From CAUZJO01 sp963580245 (GTDB lineage: Bacteria; Sumerlaeota; Sumerlaeia; MVZB01): a stretch of DNA of 23,753 nucleotides. The notes under the pieces were generated by a model. The model was given only the letters and a program-made list of their open reading frames with translations, did not search any database and had not been told where the DNA came from. Location of the stretch: NCBI GenBank assembly GCA_963580245.1, contig CAUZJO010000071.1, forward strand, positions 1 to 23,753, read 5' to 3'. How positions within the stretch are numbered: the first letter of the stretch is position 1; each line of letters begins with the position of its first letter. The translations under genes and the position numbers were made by a program. This document shows, piece after piece, positions 1 to 6,731 of the stretch.

Positions 1-1
1 G

Positions 2-343
2 TGGACCAATCCCGGGCCGGGCAGCACCGTGGGCAGCAGCGCAACGGCGGACGCGGGTTCATCGGCGGCTGCGGACGGGGACCCCGACATAGGGCGTTTT
101 CGCATTACGCTGGATCCTACTGCAGGCCTTGGACCCCTATGGGAAAGGCACAACGGAACCGACTGGGAGACGTGGGTGGACAGCCGCGGCATGACGGATG
201 GTACCAATCCGTTCAGCTCGGCGACCGATTTCCAGGTGCTGATCAACTACGACGGTGGCAACGACGCGTTGTCGCTCGATTATGTCCAGCTCAAGTGCGG
301 CGGCGACATCCCGGTTGAGATGTCGTCGTTTGTTGTCGAGTAG
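2..343 (+). CDS. C-terminal end of a probable secreted protein (5' partial)
   Basis: The reading frame is open from the left edge to TAG at 341-343, so the start lies outside the window. The visible 113 residues are rich in G, S, A, D and T, with a low-complexity Ser/Ala stretch early and aromatic beta-strand-like segments later (WERHNGTDWETWVD, DYVQLKC), which fits the last part of an extracellular beta-sandwich. It ends in IPVEMSSFVVE, closely resembling the end of the protein at 902-1852 (VPVELSGFVVD), so the two probably share a C-terminal targeting or anchoring signal. A GTG at 29 could start a shorter ORF, but nothing supports it as the real start. No function can be assigned. Confidence 0.7.
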   Translation, partial: WTNPGPGSTVGSSATADAGSSAAADGDPDIGRFRITLDPTAGLGPLWERHNGTDWETWVDSRGMTDGTNPFSSATDFQVLINYDGGNDALSLDYVQLKCGGDIPVEMSSFVVE

Positions 344-901
344 GGAGCGGGTCCAGAGACTGCGGTGTGGAGTGCCGCGGGCAGGAGGGTTTGCTGCTTG
401 GTCAAGCATCCGTGGAGCCAGGAATCGCCAGGGTCCTGTTGTGTTTGGCTTGATTTGGGCCTGCATATGGAATACAAGGCCCACGCACAGTGTTTGGTGA
501 GGTCATGCGAAGTGGACGGGCCAATAGGGCGATTGTCCCGGGGTTGTCGGATCTTGAGAGGATTCACCATGAGGGGGACCAGGTAGTCGGGTTTGTCCTC
601 GTGCGGCATCGAGCCGCCGCGCATAGCCTTGAGCAGTTGACCATTGATCCGGGAAGTTAAACTTAACAGGTTGGAAACAATGAAACACGGAATGGAGGTG
701 ATAAAATCAGAGCACGGTCCCTTTAGGCTGTAACGCCCAGCGGGACATGGGCAACGTCCGATTACGCTGAGAAATCCAGCCACGTGAATCGTTTGGGTTG
801 TGATGTACCGATGCGGGCGTGGAGGATTTTGATCAGGCTGGTGGGAGGGGCGGAAATCCACTGCCCCCGCATAGATATTCTCCCTAGAGAGGAAAGACGA
901 G
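344..901. other. Gene-poor intergenic region (558 bp)
   Basis: No convincing complete gene, tRNA or known riboswitch is seen between the partial protein ending at 343 and the start at 902. Both strands have ORFs, but they overlap flanking genes and lack ribosome-binding sites. One - strand stretch (487-648) has protein-like codon choice and is listed separately as a possible remnant. The last 20 bases before 902 carry a purine-rich GAGGAAAGACGAG ribosome-binding region for the next gene. Confidence 0.5.
487..648 (-). pseudogene. Possible fragment of a decayed gene
   Basis: On the - strand, about 54 codons read as a plausible protein segment (INGQLLKAMRGGSMPHEDKP, then DYLVPLMVNPLKI). The third codon positions are mostly G or C, as in the clear genes of this window. 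There is no start codon with a ribosome-binding site, and the open frame runs on into non-coding-looking sequence on both sides, overlapping the gene at 902. I do not recognise the family. It may be chance. Confidence 0.2.
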
Positions 902-1852
902 ATGCAACGTTCAACATGGACTTTCGCGTTTGTCGCATGCCTTGTGATGGCCATCGGTTCGTGGGCCGTGGCTCAGGACAATTCCTACGTCACCGAGGAT
1001 TTCAATAGTTATGGCGGCGACGTCGCGAGCGCGGACTTCACGACAAGGTGGAACAATAACAACGCGACACTGGAGGAACTGGCACCCGGCGACTGGGCCC
1101 TGCGCATCCAGGACGCAGCCAGTTGGGGCAATGGAGTCGTGACGACCGCCACTTTCCCGCGCGGCGCCAACCTGCGCTGTACGTGGGCTTTTTGGCATGG
1201 ATTCATGGCCATCGGGGACGCGGATAGCGGCGAGGCGGGAGAACAGGCGACCACTTGGGACTCGACCGCGCTGATGGCCCCGTTCCGCATGAGCGACCAG
1301 ACCTCCAATTCATACGCGCGTCATGAGGCCGGCCTCGAGTACTTCTTACCCTCTGACCAGTGGCAAGACCTCGGGCTCGGGCCAACCAACGGCGGATTGA
1401 ACAAGGGCATCGCCTGGAACGAATCAGGTGGGGTCCAAAACGGCGTACAATTGTCAGCGGCCTTCCAGCAGGCGGGGTTGGCGGCGGTGGATAAGAGCAG
1501 CGCCGTCTATGTGCGCGCAACACTGGGCGACGTTACCGGGGGCACGGCCGTGTGGTCCACCGACGGCGGCGCAACCTGGACGCAGATTACCACCAAGACC
1601 ACGGGCGAAGTTATTGACACGCGTGGAGAAGCCGTCGGCAGCGTGGTTTTGACGGGTAATGACAATGCCAACAATGGCACCGTGGGCAATGCGGCCGGCT
1701 CTGTCACGGTCAGTGGAAATACGGACGTTTGGATCGGCTTCGCGTCGGGCGGGGGGGTCCTTTATGTCGATAACCTCTGGGTTCAGGACGATAACAACGG
1801 TTGTCCCGACTGTCCGGTTCCGGTTGAGCTTTCGGGCTTTGTCGTCGATTAA
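902..1852 (+). CDS. Secreted beta-rich protein with C-terminal PVELSGFVVD tail
   Basis: This is a 316-residue exported protein of unknown function. It has a Sec signal peptide (hydrophobic stretch about residues 7-21, likely cleavage after AVA at residue 24). The mature part is beta-rich, opening with an EDFNSYGGD segment of the kind that begins concanavalin/LamG-like modules, and has a TWSTDGGATWTQI strand pair near residue 220. GAGGAAAGACGAG directly before ATG supports the start. It is a paralog of the protein at 2092-3039: both contain FPRGxNLRCT, a V-I-D-T-R-G block and a late Y/I-D-N/D strand. Unlike that paralog it ends in PVELSGFVVD, shared with the partial protein at the window start. 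Two Cys in CPDC precede the tail. A role at the cell surface or in substrate binding is inference. Confidence 0.8.
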   Translation: MQRSTWTFAFVACLVMAIGSWAVAQDNSYVTEDFNSYGGDVASADFTTRWNNNNATLEELAPGDWALRIQDAASWGNGVVTTATFPRGANLRCTWAFWHGFMAIGDADSGEAGEQATTWDSTALMAPFRMSDQTSNSYARHEAGLEYFLPSDQWQDLGLGPTNGGLNKGIAWNESGGVQNGVQLSAAFQQAGLAAVDKSSAVYVRATLGDVTGGTAVWSTDGGATWTQITTKTTGEVIDTRGEAVGSVVLTGNDNANNGTVGNAAGSVTVSGNTDVWIGFASGGGVLYVDNLWVQDDNNGCPDCPVPVELSGFVVD

Positions 1853-1890
1853 CAAGCTTCGGGGACAAATGTCGTGACAGCATGAGGCGT

Positions 1891-1925
1891 TGGCGTCCAC
1901 GGCCTTCGACCGGCCGTGGACGCCA
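1891..1925 (+). terminator. Perfect 14-bp hairpin downstream of the secreted-protein gene
   Basis: The arms 1891-1904 and 1912-1925 are exact inverted complements (TGGCGTCCACGGCC) around a 7-base loop. The hairpin lies about 40 bases after the stop codon at 1852 and before the next gene on the same strand. It is GC-rich and followed by ACCTTCTTC, not a strong T-run, so it could be a weak intrinsic terminator, an RNA 3'-end stabiliser or a processing site. Confidence 0.5.
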
Positions 1926-1953
1926 CCTTCTTCGGGTCTCGATGGTGGTGGAA

Positions 1954-2052
1954 ATGAGAGATTAGAAGAAGAGGAGCTTTAGGGTTATTGGGTTGCTGAT
2001 CGTCGTGGCGACGCCGGTTTTCTCGGCGGATGCATCGGCTTCAATTGCATGA
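1954..2052 (+). pseudogene. Ghost of a signal-peptide-bearing ORF interrupted by TAG
   Basis: An ATG preceded by GGTGGTGGAA is followed by only AGA GAT and then TAG. The same frame then reads KKRSFRVIGLLIVVATPVFS followed by ADASASIA and TGA. That is a good signal-peptide shape: basic n-region, hydrophobic core, and a V-F-S-A cleavage-like site. It sits directly upstream of the secreted protein at 2092, so it may be the 5' end of a decayed relative or a duplicated leader. The peptide is short, so chance cannot be excluded. Confidence 0.3.
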
Positions 2053-2091
2053 AGTAAACTTGGACATGACAGGAGCAAGTGCAGTTTTAAC

Positions 2092-3039
2092 ATGAAAAGA
2101 ATTCTTATATCGCTAAAGGTTTGGATTTGTTTGCTGATGATCGCCGCGCCGGTCGCGGCTGACCCTTTGTTTATTGACCGGTTCGACGATACGGTCGAGA
2201 ACATCGGCACGCCCGAGGAGCCGATTTGGAGGCCCAATGGGGCGGTGTGGAACCACCGCCACGTCGGTGCCGCCGACATCCTGGGCGAAGGGGATTGGTT
2301 GATCGCCGGCGGAGACGGGGCAAGCGGGGCCAATGGATTTACGACTCTTCAAACGTTTCCTCGCGGCGAAAACCTGCGCTGCACGTACACGATCTGGCAC
2401 CAAGAACGAATCGACTCCGGCGAGGGGGCTGAAAGCTCGTTTGGCTGCCTCGGCCCGTGGCGGCAGGATACCGATCTGTCCGAGATGTGGAACCGGGTCG
2501 AGGCCGGGTTCGACTGGGTCACGCCGGGGGTCGGATCGGGGCTGTCCCTTGATTTGTCGATGGGACTGGGCTTCTACGAACACGGTTTCTTCAACCTGCC
2601 CGAAATCGGCAACACGACCCAGGCCGGCGTGCGACTGGAGCAGGCCTTTCAGGACGCCATGCTGGCCAGTCTCGACGTCAAGACAAGCGCCGTCACCATC
2701 CGGGTCTGGCTCGGCAACGAGTCGGGCGCCTTTGGCGAATGGACCGTCGACGGCGGCCTGAACTGGAACCCATTGCGTTCGGAACAGACCGGCGTGATCG
2801 TCGATACGCGCGGCCTGCCGCCGCTGATGGTAATCGACCCGCCGTTCGGTTTGAAATGCCGCTTCCCGGCGGCCGATATGCTCGCCAGCAATAACGTGCC
2901 CGGCGGCCAGCAGGACGTCCACGTCGGTTTTGCGGTCGGTTTTGGCCAGTTTTTGATCGACGACGTCATCGTGGAGAACGACTCCAACACGTTGGGCGGA
3001 GAACCGGTAAACACGGCGCGGCATTGGACGTTTTACTAA
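2092..3039 (+). CDS. Secreted beta-rich protein, paralog of the 902-1852 protein
   Basis: This is a 315-residue exported protein with no assigned function. The signal peptide covers about residues 1-23 (MKRILISLKVWICLLMIAAP, then VAA before the cleavage site). The mature chain opens with LFIDRFDD, a DxFD module start, and is strand-rich throughout. It matches the neighbour at 902-1852 in FPRGENLRCTYTIWH, in the xQAGVxLxxAFQxAxLA segment, in V-I-D-T-R-G, and in the late FLIDDVIVEND strand, so the pair arose by duplication. It lacks the PVELSGFVVD tail and ends in ARHWTFY, which resembles the last residues (AAHWTLF) of the CotH-type protein on the other strand. The ribosome-binding site is poor: AGGAG lies about 16 bases before ATG. 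The pseudopilin gene follows after 115 bases. Confidence 0.8.
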   Translation: MKRILISLKVWICLLMIAAPVAADPLFIDRFDDTVENIGTPEEPIWRPNGAVWNHRHVGAADILGEGDWLIAGGDGASGANGFTTLQTFPRGENLRCTYTIWHQERIDSGEGAESSFGCLGPWRQDTDLSEMWNRVEAGFDWVTPGVGSGLSLDLSMGLGFYEHGFFNLPEIGNTTQAGVRLEQAFQDAMLASLDVKTSAVTIRVWLGNESGAFGEWTVDGGLNWNPLRSEQTGVIVDTRGLPPLMVIDPPFGLKCRFPAADMLASNNVPGGQQDVHVGFAVGFGQFLIDDVIVENDSNTLGGEPVNTARHWTFY

Positions 3040-3154
3040 ATGCGGGATATCGCTCATTCGTGAGGGTGAAGATCGAGATGCCATCCCCCCCCATTCGGGC
3101 GCGAGGCGCGTTTAGCCCGTAACCGACAATAACGGAAAAAGAGGTGTAACAAAA

Positions 3155-3847
3155 ATGCGACAGATCAAGGGGTTCACATTGATCGAACTGCTGATCGTGG
3201 TGGCGATTATTGCGATCCTGGCGGCCATCGCGGTCCCCAACTTCCTGGAGGCGCAGACACGCTCGAAGGTCTCACGTTGTAAGGCGGACATGCGCGCGAT
3301 CGCGACCGCCATCGAGATCTACCGGGTGGATAACAACAATTACTTCCCCCCCGACCAGACCCGCCGGCCCAACCTGGTTGATTACGGAACGTGGGGCAAC
3401 TTGGCTTCGCTTTGGTGGCTTCAGGTCAAGTGGTCGGCGGCTCGCGGAACGCCCCACCAGGAGGAACAAATGCTCGGGGCGTTTTTGACGACGCCGGTCA
3501 CCTACATCACAAGCATTCCTGGAGATCCCTTTAACAGCAACATGGACGCCAATCGGGCGGTAAGAAATTGGGGTGCCGTGCCCCTGGAGGGAGCCGCGTT
3601 TTACTCGACCTGCATGAATAACTGCATCTTCAACGTAAAGACGGATAATACCACTATCGACGACGTCGAGTATCTCCTGTTTAACGTCGGACCTGATGCG
3701 GTTCTTGGCTTCGGCGGGTGGTCGGGGTCGGGGAGGAGCCCCCGGATCTGGAACATCACATTCCTGAATCTCTATGACCCGACCAACGGCACGGTGAGCA
3801 CCGGCGACATCGCGTATGCCGGCAAGGGCGGGGGCTTTCAGAATTAG
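3155..3847 (+). CDS. Type II secretion/type IV pilus-like pseudopilin (GspG-type N-terminus)
   Basis: This is a 230-residue prepilin-like protein. The leader MRQIKG is followed by FTLIELLIVVAIIAILAAIA, with the prepilin peptidase site between G6 and F7, Glu at mature position 5, and a hydrophobic helix that both anchors the precursor and packs the pilus core. The next segment, PNFLEAQTRSKVSRCKADMR, is typical of the many one-off pseudopilins of Planctomycetes/Hydrogenedentota-like genomes. The C-terminal part (about residues 60-230) is a globular, aromatic-rich domain not recognised as a specific minor pilin. AGAGGTG eight bases before ATG fixes the start. It lies just after two secreted-protein genes, so it may help their export or surface display (inference). 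It converges with the - strand cluster, with only 15 bases between the stop codons. Confidence 0.9.
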   Translation: MRQIKGFTLIELLIVVAIIAILAAIAVPNFLEAQTRSKVSRCKADMRAIATAIEIYRVDNNNYFPPDQTRRPNLVDYGTWGNLASLWWLQVKWSAARGTPHQEEQMLGAFLTTPVTYITSIPGDPFNSNMDANRAVRNWGAVPLEGAAFYSTCMNNCIFNVKTDNTTIDDVEYLLFNVGPDAVLGFGGWSGSGRSPRIWNITFLNLYDPTNGTVSTGDIAYAGKGGGFQN

Positions 3848-3862
3848 GCGTCTCGCCCGCTC

Positions 3863-4270
3863 CTACAGCGAGACGATGATCTTCGTCAGTTCCTCGATGT
3901 CCGTTTCTTCTTTTGGGACGTCCTTGACCTTCTTGCCGTGACTGAGGACGACGAAGCGGTAGGCGTGGTAGAGGTTGTGCGAGACCAGGACGCTGGAGAT
4001 GCCCTCGGCCTTGAGCCGCAGGATGTATTCGAGCATCTTTTCGGTCTCGCGGATCGATAGGGTGCTGGTTGGCTCGTCGAGCAGCAGGATGTTTTTCTTG
4101 AAATAGACGGCGCGGGCGATGGCGACGGCCTGTTTCTGACCCCCCGAGAGTTCGCTGACGAGTTGGTTGGGCGAGACGATTCCCGCGATCCCGACCGTGT
4201 GTTCGAGGACCGGCATGGCAGTCAGCGCGGCTGTCGCGCCAATGCTATTGAGCATATCCCGCCGGTCCAT
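3863..4270 (-). CDS. Chimeric ORF: Tat-like leader fused to the C-terminal half of a sugar ABC-transporter ATPase
   Basis: This is a 135-residue ORF. Residues about 34-135 are the second half of an RbsA/FrcA-type sugar-import ATPase: LSGGQ signature at 41-45, Walker B ILLLDE at 61-66, and the switch histidine in VSHN (H98). Walker A and the Q-loop are absent. A few residues usual after the switch (the VADR region) also seem deleted, as HAYRFVVL follows directly. Residues 1-20, MDRRDMLNSIGATAALTAMP, look like a twin-arginine-style leader of an exported enzyme, not an ATPase. AAGGAGG lies five bases before this ATG; another ATG directly upstream at 4273 is too close to it. The join probably arose by deletion between two genes. 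It cannot be a working ATPase alone. Confidence 0.7.
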   Translation of the reverse strand: MDRRDMLNSIGATAALTAMPVLEHTVGIAGIVSPNQLVSELSGGQKQAVAIARAVYFKKNILLLDEPTSTLSIRETEKMLEYILRLKAEGISSVLVSHNLYHAYRFVVLSHGKKVKDVPKEETDIEELTKIIVSL

Positions 4271-4365
4271 CATCGCCTCCTTGAATTAATTTGCGTTTCA
4301 AAACCATAAAATCAATTTATCGTTTATATTCCGAAATGCGTGAAATAAATATCCGCCCATTCGCC
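4271..4365 (-). promoter_or_regulatory. AT-rich leader with strong ribosome-binding site before the chimeric ORF
   Basis: This 95-base stretch is strikingly AT-rich inside a GC-rich window. Read on the - strand it contains TTGATT, then 17 bases, then AAATTA, a weak -35/-10-like pair, and then AAGGAGG before the start codon. It begins right where the frame-corrected PHP gene would end (TGA at 4366-4368), so it looks like a genuine 5' leader of the gene that originally carried the Tat-like leader. The promoter call is tentative; the ribosome-binding site is clear. Confidence 0.35.
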
Positions 4366-5834
4366 TCATGCCCTAACCGTCCATATGGGAGACGACCAGC
4401 CCATTTGATGGTTGCCCTGCGTGACACGGGCGTAATAGTAGTCTCTATCCGCTCCTTGAGGAGTGGTATCCTCCCATTCCAGGCGCGCGCGCGAAAGCCG
4501 GACTCGGGCACGGCTTGGACAAACTGGACGGCCCCCTGATACGGACCGAAAGGAAGGGCGCAACGGCTTTCGCGCATGATCTCGTCGATGGAATTGAATA
4601 GAACGAGTTTGCCATCCAGACGGAGAGACAATCTGGCATCCTTGACGCCTTCGAGGTCCAAATCGATCTGTTTCAGACCGCCATAGATGCGACCGTCGTT
4701 CCCCTGATGGCCGCGATAGGCGGCGGTTGTCGATGTGACCTCGACCTTTTGGTTCCCAATGACCTTGACTTGATCATGGCCGGGCATTCGGAAATGGAGG
4801 TTATAGTCCCTGATCTTCCCTCCCTTGGCCTCAATTTCGATATTCCACGCCCGTTCCTTTCCTCCATGATAGCCCCACTCCACGCCAACCTTGAACCGCT
4901 TTGCGTCGCGCGCGGGGGCACCGCCAAGAAGCGACCACGTTTGGGCGAGGCTTCCGTTCTTTATGATTTCAACCGACTTCAAATGATCCCAGCCGTCGAC
5001 GTCAATGCGTATCCGCCGGCGCTGATCATGACCGATGGGCATGATGCTCCCCATCGGTTGGTCGTTGAGGCGAAAGTCCAGACGCATGCGGTCGCCCGTC
5101 ACGGCGTAAACGCGCCGTTTCCAGAACGATTCCCATAACGCCTCGCGGGTCAATTCCTCGGCGTGGACGGCCATCAAGCCCATATCATGCGACCCCGGCC
5201 ATCCCTGATGATCATCGCTGGACGCCATGATGCCGAAGACGTGCCCCAGATCGAGCGCCCGTTGGACCGCGCCGGATTGACAGCGCGGTCCCATGCCGGG
5301 CCCATTATACGTCTTGGACCCCACGTGCGTCTCGGCGCACCCGTGATGCGAACAAATCTCGACCATGGGCGCCTTGCGGGTATCGAAGCCGCGCCAATCG
5401 AAACCCCTGTTGTGGCGGGGGTAAGCCGTGTGGTACGGAAAGACCATGGCTTGGACGCCGTCCAACGCGGCGTAGAGCTCGGCCAGCGAACGCGCATAGC
5501 GTATGGGCTCGTCGTCCTTCAGGTAATAAACATTGTGATCACCCCACTGGCGCGAGGACCATTCGTAACCCAAAAACGTGACGAACCTGCCCGATTCATG
5601 ATTGCCCTGGATCAGAGTTTGAATCTCAAACCAACGCTCGCCGAGAGGCTGAACGATATAGCGCCAGCCATGAAAAACGTCGGGGCCCCAGGAGACCGTG
5701 TCGGGCAGCTGCGCGTGGTCGGAATAAGCGAAAAAGTCAAGATGGCTCCTGGCCCTGTCCATCAGGTGGGGCGGTTCTTGCCTCCCATCGCTGAAATTGG
5801 AGTGCGTGTGAATGTCGCCGAAATAGATGCTCAT
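4317..5834 (-). CDS. PHP-domain phosphoesterase-like protein (DUF3604-type), 3' end frameshifted
   Basis: This ORF encodes 505 residues. The PHP metal-site motifs are intact: GDIHTHSNFSDG at 6-17, YSDH at 37-40, PYH at 133-135, CSHHG at 161-165 and SSDDH at 205-209. The family comprises metal-dependent phosphoesterases and related hydrolases; the substrate is unknown. ATG at 5834 is chosen because homologous sequence begins there and it overlaps the upstream stop as ATGA. Up to about residue 450 the protein is normal. After a (GC)5 tract at 4483-4493 the true tail lies in another frame: ARLEWEDTTPQ, then RDYYYARVT and MGWSSPIW, ending at 4366. Removing one GC unit restores that frame and gives about 488 residues. 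No signal peptide, so probably cytoplasmic. Confidence 0.8.
   Translation of the reverse strand: MSIYFGDIHTHSNFSDGRQEPPHLMDRARSHLDFFAYSDHAQLPDTVSWGPDVFHGWRYIVQPLGERWFEIQTLIQGNHESGRFVTFLGYEWSSRQWGDHNVYYLKDDEPIRYARSLAELYAALDGVQAMVFPYHTAYPRHNRGFDWRGFDTRKAPMVEICSHHGCAETHVGSKTYNGPGMGPRCQSGAVQRALDLGHVFGIMASSDDHQGWPGSHDMGLMAVHAEELTREALWESFWKRRVYAVTGDRMRLDFRLNDQPMGSIMPIGHDQRRRIRIDVDGWDHLKSVEIIKNGSLAQTWSLLGGAPARDAKRFKVGVEWGYHGGKERAWNIEIEAKGGKIRDYNLHFRMPGHDQVKVIGNQKVEVTSTTAAYRGHQGNDGRIYGGLKQIDLDLEGVKDARLSLRLDGKLVLFNSIDEIMRESRCALPFGPYQGAVQFVQAVPESGFRARAWNGRIPLLKERIETTITPVSRRATIKWAGRLPYGRLGHEANGRIFISRISEYKR
4483..4493 (-). repeat. (GC)5 dinucleotide tract at the PHP-gene frameshift
   Basis: The tract GCGCGCGCGCG sits exactly where the PHP gene changes frame. 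With one GC pair fewer, the - strand would read TTT CGC GCG CGC CTG GAA TGG, joining F-R-A-R to L-E-W-E and the expected family C-terminus. Simple dinucleotide tracts gain and lose units by polymerase slippage, so this may be a recent mutation, a phase-variable switch or a sequencing error. Confidence 0.75.
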
Positions 5835-6481
5835 CCGAATTCGATCCTCGATAGATATTCGCGCGTGGATTTGGCGATGGGCAGAGGTGTATCGAAGGGG
5901 ACCGAGTAGAGGTCCTGGTCGACGACCGCCCAACCCTTGAATTGAACTTCTTCAAGGATCCGCCGCAACGCCTCGAAATCGACTTCCCCTTTCCCCGGCG
6001 GGCAAAAGAGCCGGGCGTGGACGGCCCGAGGGTAGTGCATGGCCTCCGCCTCGACCACTTCCTTGCGGGTTTCGGGATTCACGTCCTTCAGATGCAAGTA
6101 ACGTATCCGCGAATGGTGACGGCGCAGCAGCTCAACCGGATTGATGCCTCGATACGCCAAATGACCGGTGTCCAGGCAAAGCGAGACAAGGTTTGGGTCC
6201 GTCCGCTCAAGGAACGCTTCGATCTGGTCCCCATCCTGGATAGGAGATTCCGCGTGTGGCTGAATGGCCAGGCTTAGTTCGAACCGGCGTCTGAGCAACT
6301 CGGCCAACCTGTGCGTGGTGTCCAGTAGGCGTTCCCAATGGAATGGCGCTGGCGCTGTCAATGTCGGCCCAGGGAGAGTTCCTGCTGAGCGGCGGGAGAC
6401 CCTCGGAACTTCGTCCTCGTGATCCAGGATATGCGCCCAAGCGTCGTAAAGCACCCGCGAACCATTGCCCGTGCGGCGCAT
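5831..6481 (-). CDS. Sugar phosphate isomerase/epimerase (IolE-like TIM barrel), N-terminal half missing
   Basis: From about genomic 6343 down to 5831 the frame encodes the C-terminal half of a xylose-isomerase-like/AP-endonuclease-2 barrel. Motifs are IQPHAESP, CLDTGHLAY, YLHLKDVNP, the FCPPGKGEVDF segment and WAVVDQD; the Glu, Asp and His of these motifs bind the divalent metal in the family, and the pattern is closest to inosose dehydratase-like members. The family is usually 270-300 residues, but only about 170 are recognisable. The frame stays open up to a TTG at 6724, but that part is Arg/Pro-rich and unlike the family. ATG 6481 is the most plausible in-frame start. Upstream, codon bias suggests other frames, so the 5' end is decayed or deleted. 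The stop overlaps the PHP start (ATGA), implying translational coupling. Confidence 0.65.
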   Translation of the reverse strand: MRRTGNGSRVLYDAWAHILDHEDEVPRVSRRSAGTLPGPTLTAPAPFHWERLLDTTHRLAELLRRRFELSLAIQPHAESPIQDGDQIEAFLERTDPNLVSLCLDTGHLAYRGINPVELLRRHHSRIRYLHLKDVNPETRKEVVEAEAMHYPRAVHARLFCPPGKGEVDFEALRRILEEVQFKGWAVVDQDLYSVPFDTPLPIAKSTREYLSRIEFG

Positions 6482-6731
6482 CGTCCAGCGACGCGCACTC
6501 GACCGCCTGGCGCGACTGGACGGTCTCGGCGTCCGCGGCCGCCCGTTGATCAATCGTCCGCCGCGCCAAAACCGCCGGGGAGGGACGAGCCGCGAAGCGC
6601 CGTCAGCGTCAGTCGGATCAGCGGCGTTTTGTTTATCACATGCATGGTTCGTAGCCCCGCAATGAGGCGGAACGATCGACTTGTCAGCCCCAAACATCGA
6701 CCGGCTCAATGCGACTCGCTCCAAAGGCCGC

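Noticed and set aside
640..800. Possible riboswitch or small RNA upstream of the 902 gene
   Set aside because: No recognisable conserved core of a known class and no convincing long stem could be drawn by eye.
280..954. 224-codon open frame on the - strand as a full gene
   Set aside because: It overlaps the ends of two better supported + strand genes and only a short central part looks coding; that part is kept as a low-confidence remnant.
2113..3084. 323-codon open frame on the - strand
   Set aside because: Antisense to the secreted protein at 2092-3039, which has a signal peptide and a paralog; no protein features on the reverse frame.
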